A DNA stretch of 64,000 nucleotides. Origin: Adlercreutzia sp. ZJ176 (GTDB taxonomy: Bacteria; Actinomycetota; Coriobacteriia; Coriobacteriales; Eggerthellaceae). Below the pieces are notes generated by a model. That model saw nothing but the letters and a program-made list of their open reading frames with translations. It did no database searches and had not been told where the DNA came from. The position numbers were made by a program, and so were the translations under genes. Position 1 is the first letter of the stretch, and every line of letters begins with the position of its first letter. Below are positions 1 to 8,046 of this stretch, piece by piece. The DNA lies in contig NZ_JAAKEC010000004.1 of the NCBI RefSeq assembly GCF_011038975.1, forward strand, positions 121,387 through 185,386. Reading direction: 5' to 3'.

Positions 1-192
1 GTTGCAGGTGCGCGGGCGCGAGAGTGCGGGCGCGGGAGCACGGGCACGGGAGTGCGGGAGCGCGGGAGCGTAGGCGTGGGCTGGCGCATCGGACGCAGGC
101 GGGCGCGCACGCGAGCGCGGAAGTGCGGGCACGCGCCGGACGCGCAGGCGCGCACGCGAAGAGGTCGCCGAGATGAGCTGGGGAGGTCAGCG
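1..192. repeat. low-complexity G-rich imperfect repeats upstream of the LysR gene
   Basis: The first 190 bases are made of degenerate direct repeats of short words such as GCGCGGGAG and GTGCGGG. A reading frame stays open through it, but its translation is Arg/Ala/Gly low complexity with no ribosome binding site at its start, so I treat it as non-coding leader rather than part of the LysR protein. Confidence 0.5.
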
Positions 193-1122
193 GTGCTTGA
201 GTCTTGGGATTGGTTCGTCGGGCTGGTGGAGGCCGGGTCGTTCACGCGCGCTTCCGACGAGCTGCAGATCTCGCAGCAGACGCTGAGCTCACGCGTGGCC
301 GCGCTCGAGCGCGAGCTGGGCTGCAAGCTGGTGGTGCGCAGCACGCCGCTCGCCCTCACGCGCGCGGGCGAGACCTTCCTCGCCTACGCCCAGGAGCAGG
401 ACCTCGCGCGCTCGGCCATGCTGCGCCACGTGGGCGAGGCCACCATCGGCGGCGCGGGCAAGCTCAAGGTGGGCATCTCGAACATGCGCGGGCGCGTGCT
501 CATGCCCTACGTGATCGATCAGTTCCACCGCAGCCTGCCCGGCGTGAGCGTGAAGCTGATCGAAGGCACCAACGAGGAGCTCGTGCGGCTCGCCGAGCGC
601 AACGAGGCCGACGTGGTGGTGGCGCACTTCGACAGCACGCACCCCGGCGTGGCCACGCGCCCGCTGTACCGCGAGGAAGTGGTGCTCGCCGTCCACCCGC
701 ATCTCCTGGAGAGGCACACCGGGCTCGCATGCGACGAGGCCGTGCCGCTGCTCGAGTCGGAGGGGCTCGCGCGGCTTTCGAGCTGCCCGTTCCTCCTCGA
801 GACCATCGACGACATATCGGGGCGCGTGGCGCGCAGCGAGCTGCAGAGCGCGGGCATCAAGCCGAGCGGACTTGTGGAGTCCGAGAACCTCATGACGCTG
901 CTCGCGCTCAGCGTGGCGGGGATCGGCGGGGTGTTCTGCCCGGCCAACATGCTCGACGCCACGTCAAGCCTCACCGGCGAGCTCGTGCGCGTGCGGCTGT
1001 CGGAGGCCGCGACCTACGACATCTCACTCGGCATGCCCGCGAGCGCCGAGCCCTGGACGCCCGCGCAGATGTTCGAGGACGTGATCGGCGCGCTGTTCGG
1101 CGAGAACCTCGAGCAGGGGTGA
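193..1122 (+). CDS. LysR-family transcriptional regulator
   Basis: Predicted DNA-binding regulator of 309 residues, the usual LysR length. The N-terminal winged helix-turn-helix is clear (FVGLVEAGSFTRASDELQIS, then SQQTLSSRVAALERELG), followed by a periplasmic-binding-protein-like effector domain from about residue 90. I chose the GTG at 193 because GGGGAGG lies at 180-186 with ideal spacing and the HTH begins within the first few residues; upstream in-frame starts would add a meaningless Arg-rich leader. No divergently transcribed target gene is visible because the window begins just upstream, so its regulon and effector cannot be inferred. Confidence 0.88.
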   Translation: MLESWDWFVGLVEAGSFTRASDELQISQQTLSSRVAALERELGCKLVVRSTPLALTRAGETFLAYAQEQDLARSAMLRHVGEATIGGAGKLKVGISNMRGRVLMPYVIDQFHRSLPGVSVKLIEGTNEELVRLAERNEADVVVAHFDSTHPGVATRPLYREEVVLAVHPHLLERHTGLACDEAVPLLESEGLARLSSCPFLLETIDDISGRVARSELQSAGIKPSGLVESENLMTLLALSVAGIGGVFCPANMLDATSSLTGELVRVRLSEAATYDISLGMPASAEPWTPAQMFEDVIGALFGENLEQG

Positions 1123-1356
1123 CGCAGGGAGACGCAGCGGGTGGGCGACGGGCAGGCGGTCGGCGCGCAGCCGGCATATGACAGCCAGCACGGGGCCAAC
1201 GCGGGGCCAACGCGAAGCCAGCGCGCGGCGCTCGCGGCGGGCGGCCGATGCACAGCGCGCGGCGGGCGTGGCGCCTGGCGCTCCCCCGCCGTCGCTTCGC
1301 CGCCATATCGGGTATCATGAACCCATTACCGAAACCCTACCCGAGGAGGCACCACC

Positions 1357-2574
1357 ATGCGCAACTGTCTCGTCGCTCAATCGGGCGGCCCCACCGCCGT
1401 CATCAACGCGAGCCTGGCCGGCGTCATCCGCGCCAACCAGCTCAACCCCGTCTTCGACCGCGTGCTCGGCGGCATCCACGGCATCGAGGGCGTGCTCGAG
1501 GGCAAGCTGTACGACCTCACCGAGCTCTCCGGCCGCGAGATCGAGATCCTGAAGCAGACGCCGTCATCGGCGCTCGGCACCTGCCGCTACAAGCTCAAGC
1601 GCGGGAACGACGCCGACTACCAGCGCCTCGTGGAGGTGATGAGCGCCCACGACGTCGACGTGATGTTCTACATCGGCGGCAACGACTCCATGGACACCGT
1701 CGACGCGCTGTCGGAGTGGGCCGCCGCCAACGGCCGGCCCGAGCGCTTCGTCGGCATCCCCAAGACGGTCGACAACGACCTCGTTCCCGTCGACCACTGC
1801 CCCGGCTTCCCGTCGGCCGCCAAGCTCGCCTGCCAGGTGACGCACGCCACGCGCCTCGACTACGACGCCTACACGCGCCCCGAGGTGTTCGTGCTCGAGA
1901 CCATGGGCCGCGACGCAGGCTGGCTCGCCGCGAGCTGCTGCGCCACGGGGGACGTGGATCTGCTCGTGCTGCCCGAGGTCGACTTCGACCGCGACGCCTT
2001 CCTCGCGCAGGTGCAGCGGAAGATGGACGAGACGGGCGAGTGCTACATCGTGGTGTCCGAGGGCGCGCACTACGCCGACGGCACGTACGTCTCCGCCGGC
2101 GACCCGGCCCATGACGGCTTCGCGCACGCGGTCTTGGGCGGGGCGGCGCTCACCATCAAGCAGATGATCGTGGATGCGGGCATCGCACCCCGCGGCGTGG
2201 TGCAGGACCTCTCGCGCGCCGCGCGCTCCTCGAACTTCGCGCAGTCGCTCGTCGACGTCACCGAAGCCTACGAGCTGGGCATGAGCGCGCACATGCGCGC
2301 CGCCGACGCCGCGTTCACCGGCCAGGTGGTCGGCGTGGCGCCGCGCACGCCCGAGCAGATCGCGAGCGGCGCGTACGACGCGCGCTTCTTCGCCGCGCCC
2401 GCAAGCGAGTTCGCCAACTACGTGCGCCACTTCCCTCAGGAGTGGATCCTGCCCGACTACCAGGGCATCAGCGACGAGGCGCTCGCCTACTTCCGCCCGC
2501 TCGTCGCCGGCGAGCCCAAGCTCGTCTACGAGGACGGCCTCCCCGCCACCCTCGAGCCCTTCAACAAGCGCTAA
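1357..2574 (+). CDS. pfp: pyrophosphate-dependent 6-phosphofructokinase
   Basis: Phosphorylates fructose 6-phosphate in glycolysis, probably with PPi rather than ATP as donor. It is 405 residues, in the range of the PPi-type and longer than the ~320 of ATP-type bacterial PfkA. The donor loop reads GGNDSMDT rather than the GGDGS of ATP enzymes, and the catalytic segment is PKTVDND with the Lys that marks the PPi-dependent group (ATP enzymes have PGT(I/V)DND). The N-terminal phosphate loop SGGPTAVIN is present. GAGGAGG lies 8-10 bases before the ATG. It is a single gene closed by an intrinsic terminator. A PPi enzyme allows reversible flux, usual in anaerobes; donor choice here is inferred from motifs. 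Confidence 0.9.
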   Translation: MRNCLVAQSGGPTAVINASLAGVIRANQLNPVFDRVLGGIHGIEGVLEGKLYDLTELSGREIEILKQTPSSALGTCRYKLKRGNDADYQRLVEVMSAHDVDVMFYIGGNDSMDTVDALSEWAAANGRPERFVGIPKTVDNDLVPVDHCPGFPSAAKLACQVTHATRLDYDAYTRPEVFVLETMGRDAGWLAASCCATGDVDLLVLPEVDFDRDAFLAQVQRKMDETGECYIVVSEGAHYADGTYVSAGDPAHDGFAHAVLGGAALTIKQMIVDAGIAPRGVVQDLSRAARSSNFAQSLVDVTEAYELGMSAHMRAADAAFTGQVVGVAPRTPEQIASGAYDARFFAAPASEFANYVRHFPQEWILPDYQGISDEALAYFRPLVAGEPKLVYEDGLPATLEPFNKR

Positions 2575-2606
2575 GGCAGACAGCCCCGACAACCCTGCTT
2601 CCCCCA

Positions 2607-2635
2607 CGAGGGCGTCATGCGCGCCCTCGTTTTTT
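2607..2635 (+). terminator. intrinsic terminator after the phosphofructokinase gene
   Basis: Eight-bp stem CGAGGGCG/CGCCCTCG with a seven-base loop, followed by six T residues. Confidence 0.9.
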
Positions 2636-2645
2636 AACTCCTTAT

Positions 2646-2668
2646 AAGTATACTTTTATGTTATACTT
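2646..2668. promoter_or_regulatory. palindromic operator in the vapBC promoter
   Basis: The halves AAGTATA (2646-2652) and TATACTT (2662-2668) form a perfect inverted repeat inside a short AT-rich promoter, 29 bases before the antitoxin start. Toxin-antitoxin operons of the VapBC type usually bind their own promoter at such sites, so this is the likely autoregulatory operator. Confidence 0.55.
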
Positions 2669-2696
2669 GTTTTGTTCAAATCGGATAGGAGACACG

Positions 2697-2930
2697 ATGC
2701 CGCAGCTTTCCCTTTACCTTGACGAGCCCACCATGGCAAGCCTGCGCGAGAGCTCCGCGCTGGCAGACCTGTCGCTCTCGAAATACGTGTCCAACCTCGT
2801 ACGCGACCACCGCGAGAACGGCGGGTGGCCCGCGGGCTACTGGGACGTATATGGCGCGCTCAGGGATGACACGTTTACGGTTCCACCCGATGTCGACCCT
2901 GCGCTTGACGGCGCCCTCCCCACGTTCTGA
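2697..2930 (+). CDS. vapB: VapB-like antitoxin
   Basis: Small 77-residue protein with a predicted ribbon-helix-helix: a beta strand (MPQLSLYLDE) followed by two helices with LSLSKYVSNLV, then an acidic, Trp-containing tail of the kind that wraps a toxin. It precedes the PIN-domain gene by 10 bases, giving the standard antitoxin-toxin order. ATAGGAG lies before the ATG. It should neutralise the toxin and repress the operon through the palindrome upstream. Assignment as VapB rests mostly on the partner gene; the sequence is too short for a certain family name. Confidence 0.75.
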   Translation: MPQLSLYLDEPTMASLRESSALADLSLSKYVSNLVRDHRENGGWPAGYWDVYGALRDDTFTVPPDVDPALDGALPTF

Positions 2931-2940
2931 GGTGGCTGCC

Positions 2941-3348
2941 ATGTACTTTCTCGACTCATGCACCTGTATCGATCTCATGCGCGGAAAGCTGCCCCACACC
3001 TATGACCTCATGCGCGCGAACAGCCCCAAGCTCTTCGCCATCCCGGCCATCGTGGAAGCCGAGCTGCGCGTCGGAGCGGAGAAGAGCGCTCACCCCCGGG
3101 AAAACCGGCTGCTGCTCGAGCGCTTCCTGGCCCCCTACGCCATCGTCCCCTTCGACAGCACCTGCGCCGCAGCTTACGGCCGCATCCGGGCCAACCTTGA
3201 AAGTCGGGGGCTCTCGATAGGCGGCAATGACATGCTCATAGCAGCAACGGCCATCACGCACGAGGCCGTGCTCGTCACGGGCAACGTCCGCGAGTTCCAG
3301 CGCGTTCCAAGGCTGTCGATCGAATGCTGGGATGAGATAGAGTTCTGA
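2941..3348 (+). CDS. vapC: VapC-like PIN-domain ribonuclease toxin
   Basis: 135-residue PIN-domain protein. Visible acidic metal-binding positions are Asp5 in LDSCTCID, a Glu in VEAELRVG and the Asp in GGNDMLIAA, the usual PIN constellation, and the protein ends with the family's VLVTGNVREF strand region. VapC toxins are Mg-dependent endoribonucleases that cut tRNA or rRNA; the target here is unknown. It is cotranscribed with the antitoxin upstream. No truncation or frameshift is visible, so the pair is probably functional. Confidence 0.88.
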   Translation: MYFLDSCTCIDLMRGKLPHTYDLMRANSPKLFAIPAIVEAELRVGAEKSAHPRENRLLLERFLAPYAIVPFDSTCAAAYGRIRANLESRGLSIGGNDMLIAATAITHEAVLVTGNVREFQRVPRLSIECWDEIEF

Positions 3349-3445
3349 GCACTGAGCCTTGCTCTTCTTCCCGCTATCGCTGCACAAGGCAAAGTACTTC
3401 ACTATTCCCGAGCGTTTCGCAAATCCGCATCACGGGGAGGCAAGC

Positions 3446-3889
3446 ATGGACGATAGGCAGCTGGAAGCGATGTTCGGCATCAGCGAAGAGGCCATCGCGC
3501 GCAGGAGCGAGCCTTACGAGACAGGCGACTGGAAGCCCGGCACGACAACCCCTCTGGGCAGGCCCGCGCTTTACGGAAGCCGCATGAAGTCCGTAACCTA
3601 TCGCGACACCGAAGACGGAGTTGCGGCCATGGACGCCCGCGCGCAAAGCCTCGGCCTGAGCCGCTCTGACTACCTGCGCAACCTCGTCAGAAAAGACCTG
3701 GCCACCGCCTCGCAAGGCCGCAGGTGGAAGCTCTTGACAACAAGGGGCCTGGAGCAACGGGGAGAACCATTCCGCCTTCTTGATCAGAACCCCTTAGGCC
3801 ATGCGTCTTCAGCAGGAACATCGTCAAGCAATGTTACGTCTTTGCCTCGTGGCAACACGAAAAAGCATAGGACGAGCGCGAGTAAATAG
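3446..3889 (+). CDS. orphan ribbon-helix-helix antitoxin-like protein with a run-on C terminus
   Basis: 147 codons starting at an ATG with GGGGAGG directly upstream. Residues ~50-90 look like an RHH antitoxin or relaxosome-type DNA-binding fold (SVTYRDTEDGVAAMDARAQ, then LGLSRSDYLRNLVRKDLA). No toxin gene follows. The last ~35 codons run antisense through the 3' end of the convergent MFS gene and have unusual Ser/Thr/Asn composition, so the original stop and partner were probably lost when the neighbouring operon was joined here. Function as a lone DNA-binding protein is possible but unproven. Confidence 0.6.
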   Translation: MDDRQLEAMFGISEEAIARRSEPYETGDWKPGTTTPLGRPALYGSRMKSVTYRDTEDGVAAMDARAQSLGLSRSDYLRNLVRKDLATASQGRRWKLLTTRGLEQRGEPFRLLDQNPLGHASSAGTSSSNVTSLPRGNTKKHRTSASK

Positions 3890-5097
3890 CACGGAACCTG
3901 CAGTACGATTCCTGCTATTTCCCAACCTAGAGCACCAAGAGCTGCGCCGAAGATAGGAGAGCCGAGCGACGATCCGAGGTTTTGAGCGAATTGCAGCACC
4001 GCCATGGACATGGTGGCGCCCATCGCCGTATTGCGAAGGAGCATCGGCGCCATGGGTCGCAAGCTACCACCACACATGCCAGCGCCTATGCCTTGAAGCA
4101 CGATGACCGCCCACATGATCGCAACAGCAAAGCTGCCGGTGTGGAACATGATGAGGCCGGTGACGAGCAGCAGGGCCATCATGATTATGCCGATAACGTA
4201 TTTGCGCCCAAGCGGCAGACGATCGGAAATGTAACCCGTGCTCGGCGCCACGATCAGCGAGATGAACATCGTGATCGACGCCAGCGAGCCAGCTGTAGCC
4301 GCATCGAAGCCCAGCTCCGTCTCAAGGAATGTGTTGTAGTAGGTATTCTCTATGCCGATGACGGCAAATGCGAAAAGGAAGAAGATTGCGCCGAGAACCC
4401 AGATGCGCTTGCTCTTCAGCAGCTTGAAGGATTGCAGAAACGTCCCGTCTATCCCCATGTCTCCCATAGCGCCTTCAGGCATGCGGAAGACGATGGCGAA
4501 CAAGATGAAGGCGATGGCGCATGCCGCCGCGAACACCATCATGGGAAGCGTCAAACCACCCGCCATGGCTAGCGGCGGCACCATGTTGAAGGAGATGACC
4601 GAGCCAAGCGGTACCCAAGTAGTCCAAATGCCCAATGCCAAGCCTCTCTTATGGCGCGGAAACCATACGGTGACGCACGAAGGTGCAGCCACGCCGATCA
4701 AGCCGAGACCCACTCCTTCCAGGAATCTGCCGACTACGAGCATCAAAATGTTGTCAGCCAAGCCGAAGACAACGCACCCGACACAAAGACACCCCACCGA
4801 AAACAATATGGTGTTCTTTAGCCCAATGCCCCGCGCGATCCAAGCAGCCGGGAAAGCGAGCACTACTCCGATGACGGAAAGCGCGCTCATCAGCAAACCG
4901 AAGATCACGGGATCCAGTCCGACTGGTCCGAATTCCATGAAAAGCCATGAAGCAGCCGCAGGAACCTTGAATTGGCATAGCGGAGCACAGATACTGCAGA
5001 AATACGTGACAGCGAGCATCGCCCAAGCGCGTGGCGTGATCTTCTCGGTATTAGCCAGAGGATCCGCAGTGCTCTTATCGATCGTTCTTTCTGACAT
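3784..5097 (-). CDS. major facilitator superfamily transporter (operon gene 5)
   Basis: 437-residue, 12-TM MFS permease resembling the anion/aromatic-acid or oxalate/formate-type carriers: cytoplasmic N terminus (MSERTIDKSTADPLANTEK), TM1 near residue 25, a loop 2-3 motif around ISDRLPLGRKYVIGI, and no long soluble domain. The ATG at 5097 has GGGAGA upstream; a longer frame start was rejected. It is the last gene of the minus-strand operon headed by the molybdopterin oxidoreductase and is paralogous in type to the other MFS gene (6344-7633). A likely role is uptake of the substrate or export of the product of that pathway. Confidence 0.85.
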   Translation of the reverse strand: MSERTIDKSTADPLANTEKITPRAWAMLAVTYFCSICAPLCQFKVPAAASWLFMEFGPVGLDPVIFGLLMSALSVIGVVLAFPAAWIARGIGLKNTILFSVGCLCVGCVVFGLADNILMLVVGRFLEGVGLGLIGVAAPSCVTVWFPRHKRGLALGIWTTWVPLGSVISFNMVPPLAMAGGLTLPMMVFAAACAIAFILFAIVFRMPEGAMGDMGIDGTFLQSFKLLKSKRIWVLGAIFFLFAFAVIGIENTYYNTFLETELGFDAATAGSLASITMFISLIVAPSTGYISDRLPLGRKYVIGIIMMALLLVTGLIMFHTGSFAVAIMWAVIVLQGIGAGMCGGSLRPMAPMLLRNTAMGATMSMAVLQFAQNLGSSLGSPIFGAALGALGWEIAGIVLQVPCYLLALVLCFFVLPRGKDVTLLDDVPAEDAWPKGF

Positions 5098-5184
5098 CTT
5101 GTCTCCCTTAACAAAGATCTGAATGATGACGGCCCCGACCCTTCTCTGGACCAGGGCCGCCAGAACCAAGCCTCGTTATTCTGC

Positions 5185-6246
5185 CTAGAGGTTGAATATG
5201 CGCTGAGCATTCCCGCCCAAGATCAGGATGCGATCCTCTTCTGAGATATCGAGCGCGTTGATCGACTCCACAGAACGCGCGAGCCACTCATAGAACACCG
5301 GGAAGGAAGAGCCCATCAGGATATGATCGGCACCGCAAACCTTCACGGCACACTCGAGCTGCTCTTTGCCCCACGAGAGTGCATGGCAAGCATCAAAGTA
5401 GATGTTGTCCTTTAGGTAGCGGAAGTAGTCCTCGCGCGTGACATTGGTCGCCAGACGATTCATTGCCTCTTTCTTCTTCGTAGAGATATGCGGCGCACAG
5501 AGATTCTGCAAGCCAAACCAGTTACCGCCGAGCATGGTATGCACGAACTTCAGATTCGGGAACTCATCGAACATGCCAGAGTAAATCTCACGACCAACAG
5601 CAGCCGCCTGCACGCTCACGCGGCCCAGCTCACGGCGAAGCACCGTGTACTCCTCGAAGTTGGCGAAGGCATTCTGGCCAGGAGTATGGTGGATGACGGC
5701 CGGGATCTTATGCTCGTTCAGGTACTTCATGTACGGCCTGAAAAGTTCATCATCCAAGAATTTGTTGCCATAGCAGCATGCGAACTGCACTCCCACGAAG
5801 CCAAGCTCCTCCATGCAGCGCTTGACCTCATCGAGATCCTCGGAGCGACCCCAAGGAGGCACGACGGCGTTGGCCACCAGACGGCCGTTGGAACGCTTGC
5901 ACATGTCAGCTGCTTGCGTATTCACTTCTTTGCAAATCTCGAGCGGCAGCCACTCTTGCCATACCGGCATACGCAGCATTGCGATGTCCACGCCGGCTTC
6001 ATCCATCGCGGCCAGCTTCGCCTCGAGCGTGTAATCACCTTCGACGTAGTTCAGAATCTCCTCGCCCGAATCAGTGGCCAACACGATCTGATCCTTTTTG
6101 CCGTCAGGAGTCTTGTCCAGATAGGCCTTTACACCCAACGTGATGGGCGCTGAGAAAAGGAAGCCGTTCAGGATCTCCTTGTTCGTGAAGAGATTCGTCG
6201 GCAAGAAGTGCATGTTGTCATCGATAACCTTAAATTGCTCTGCCAT
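5185..6246 (-). CDS. amidohydrolase_2-fold protein with altered metal-binding motifs
   Basis: 353-residue TIM-barrel protein of the amidohydrolase_2 / ACMSD-decarboxylase family, which usually decarboxylates or hydrolyses aromatic acids with one divalent metal. The landmarks are present but changed: the N-terminal D-x-H-x-H region reads DDNMHFLP (Asn11, His13), the strand-6 H-x-GG region reads KFVHTMLGG (Met238 where His is expected, His236 two earlier) and the C-terminal GSD(Y)P reads MGSSFP (Ser314). His186/His187 in VIHHTPG are kept. It may be a metal-free or non-catalytic member. It sits between two MFS genes in the molybdoenzyme operon, suggesting a second step or chaperone role on the same aromatic compound. 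Function is inferred only. Confidence 0.72.
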   Translation of the reverse strand: MAEQFKVIDDNMHFLPTNLFTNKEILNGFLFSAPITLGVKAYLDKTPDGKKDQIVLATDSGEEILNYVEGDYTLEAKLAAMDEAGVDIAMLRMPVWQEWLPLEICKEVNTQAADMCKRSNGRLVANAVVPPWGRSEDLDEVKRCMEELGFVGVQFACCYGNKFLDDELFRPYMKYLNEHKIPAVIHHTPGQNAFANFEEYTVLRRELGRVSVQAAAVGREIYSGMFDEFPNLKFVHTMLGGNWFGLQNLCAPHISTKKKEAMNRLATNVTREDYFRYLKDNIYFDACHALSWGKEQLECAVKVCGADHILMGSSFPVFYEWLARSVESINALDISEEDRILILGGNAQRIFNL

Positions 6247-6343
6247 TTTATTGCTGCCTTTCTTTCGGAAAATGAGGGATCGAGGATGCTTGAGGGAGGC
6301 GGAGGGTGCTCCAGGGGCATCCTCCGCCGGAGAAAGAAACAGG

Positions 6344-7633
6344 TTAGTCAGCTTGCACCGACCGCGTCGCAGAAGGAGTTTCGCCCTGCTTGCCGGAAGG
6401 CTTGACCAGCAGTGCGGAAACGAGCATGAGGGCTGCGCACGGCAACGCGACGAGCCAGCTAGCCGAAGCCCAGCCAACGGAATCGATCGCAGCACCGAAG
6501 AGATGCGTGAACACCTGCCCGAAGAAGCCGAGGAAAACGATGGCAGACATGCCGAGCGTCACGGCTGTCACACCGCCGCGTGCGACCAAGGCCGGCATCA
6601 TCGGTCGAATCGTAGCGACCAGAAGCGCATTAGCAAGCGCAACGCAGACAAGGAATGCCGCGAATGCGATCATGCCCCAGTCCTTGTATGCCAGCAGGCA
6701 CGCGCCCACGTAAAATGCAGCACCGGCAACGATCATCAAGTACTTGCGATTCTTCTGAATGCGGTCGGATATGGCGCCAAACAGTGGTGCCGTAATGCCG
6801 AACGCAGACACAACGGACGCGACGAGTGACGCGAGGGCAGGATCGATGCCCATGCCGACTTCCGTATCAGTGAAGAAGGTGACGTTATAGGTAACGAACA
6901 CGTTCGAAACGTAGGTGTAGAGGAAGAAGCACACCAGCAATGCTATCACTTGGCGCTGCGCCAGCCACTTGAAACCGGACTTGAGTGATGTCGTCTTGGT
7001 AGAGATCTGGCCACCTGTCGGCATGCGATACGCGAAGAGCATCAGCAAGAACGCTACTGCCGTGATGCCGCCAATGATGATCCACATCATATGCACGTCG
7101 CCGTTCATGGCGAACGGGGCAATCAGGTTGTATCCGACCAGCATAGCGACAGGAACCCACGTCGCCCAGATGGCCATCGCAAGAGCGCGGCGATCGTCGG
7201 CAAACCAGATGGACACGGCCGTTGTTGCGGAGCATCCCGCGAAGCCTACGCCGATGCCGCCGACAAAGCGGCTCGCCACCAGCAGGTTATAATCGCTTCC
7301 CGAAGTCGCGGCGATGACATTGCCTGCCAGCAAGAAGGCGCCGGCGAGCACCATGACCCATTTAATGCCGATCTTGTTCTGGACGACCATCGCCACCAAT
7401 GCCGCCGCCAATGCCGCCCAAGCAAGGTTGCTCATGAGCGCCCCGAAATTCGCCTGGATGTTCTCGGGTCCCAGCTGCACGATGTACGTGCCGATAATCG
7501 GCTGCGCCAGCGGCGGCGGAGAGAACCAGAACAGAGCCGCAGAGACGCTGAGCAGGAACACCGCGACGAGAATGACCCATGCATACGGCTGAGTCTTGCT
7601 TCCGACGTCTTTTCTGCTGTTTTCGCTTGTCAT
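6344..7633 (-). CDS. major facilitator superfamily transporter (operon gene 3)
   Basis: 429-residue 12-TM MFS permease starting at an ATG preceded by AGAAAGGATGGG. TM1 begins near residue 17 (YAWVILVAVFLLSVSAALFW); the loop 2-3 region contains VVQNKIGIKWVMV and the central loop GGQISTKTTSLKSG. It follows the small iron-sulphur gene by 68 bases. Two different MFS carriers in one operon, one on each side of the amidohydrolase-fold gene, suggest import and export functions or two related substrates. Soluble molybdoenzyme clusters of Eggerthella and Gordonibacter commonly carry such a carrier. Confidence 0.85.
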   Translation of the reverse strand: MTSENSRKDVGSKTQPYAWVILVAVFLLSVSAALFWFSPPPLAQPIIGTYIVQLGPENIQANFGALMSNLAWAALAAALVAMVVQNKIGIKWVMVLAGAFLLAGNVIAATSGSDYNLLVASRFVGGIGVGFAGCSATTAVSIWFADDRRALAMAIWATWVPVAMLVGYNLIAPFAMNGDVHMMWIIIGGITAVAFLLMLFAYRMPTGGQISTKTTSLKSGFKWLAQRQVIALLVCFFLYTYVSNVFVTYNVTFFTDTEVGMGIDPALASLVASVVSAFGITAPLFGAISDRIQKNRKYLMIVAGAAFYVGACLLAYKDWGMIAFAAFLVCVALANALLVATIRPMMPALVARGGVTAVTLGMSAIVFLGFFGQVFTHLFGAAIDSVGWASASWLVALPCAALMLVSALLVKPSGKQGETPSATRSVQAD

Positions 7634-7686
7634 TATCCCATCCTTTCTGATGTCATGGCGGAGGGGCTTGAACCTCTGCCATCTTC

Positions 7687-7705
7687 CTGAGCGGCCATCG
7701 CTCAG
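7687..7705. other. hairpin at the junction of the iron-sulphur and MFS genes
   Basis: CTGAGCG (7687-7693) and CGCTCAG (7699-7705) form a perfect 7-bp stem overlapping the stop codon of the iron-sulphur gene; a second weaker inverted repeat lies at about 7657-7680. There is no T tract, so an mRNA processing or stability element inside the operon is more likely than a terminator. Confidence 0.4.
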
Positions 7706-8046
7706 GCTTCCTTTATTGCCACTACCATCTGCTTCGGAGAATCGATGCTAGCCGCAAGCTCCTCCACGGAGCCCCAGCCCAAGCACTGCGCCTGGCAGTG
7801 TTGCACGCAGCTCGGCGACTTGCCCTTAGCCGTGCGATCTGAGCAAAGGTCGCACCACTCGGTGAACTGCGGAATGAAGTCGTACTCGTAGTGTTTTTTG
7901 ACCTTGTCGATCGCAATCGGTCCGAGTTGCGTGATCTTGATGCCGTATTCCCTTTCGGAATACCCATGCTCCTGCTGACAGGCAAGTATGCAAGCCTCGC
8001 AACCAGTGCAATAGTTCACATCGATCCTTATACCTAGCTGGCTCAT
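7702..8046 (-). CDS. 4Fe-4S dicluster electron-transfer protein
   Basis: 114-residue ferredoxin-like protein. Cysteines 13, 16, 19 and 23 make a classic CxxCxxCxxxC cluster motif; Cys65, 68, 80, 84 and 88 make a second, irregular set. It resembles a shortened DmsB/HybA-type subunit with no membrane segment or export signal. The start overlaps the stop of the molybdoenzyme gene (ATGA), with AGGAGG upstream, so the two are translationally coupled. It should pass electrons from a cytoplasmic donor to the molybdenum centre of the upstream partner. Confidence 0.88.
   Translation of the reverse strand: MSQLGIRIDVNYCTGCEACILACQQEHGYSEREYGIKITQLGPIAIDKVKKHYEYDFIPQFTEWCDLCSDRTAKGKSPSCVQHCQAQCLGWGSVEELAASIDSPKQMVVAIKEA

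Noticed and set aside
1178..2114. Other long open frames over the LysR and phosphofructokinase genes and elsewhere
   Set aside because: They are Arg/Pro/Ala-rich shadows produced by high GC; real genes with family motifs lie in other frames.
7657..7705. Terminator splitting the molybdoenzyme operon
   Set aside because: Hairpins are present but without a T tract, and gene order and ribosome sites support one operon.
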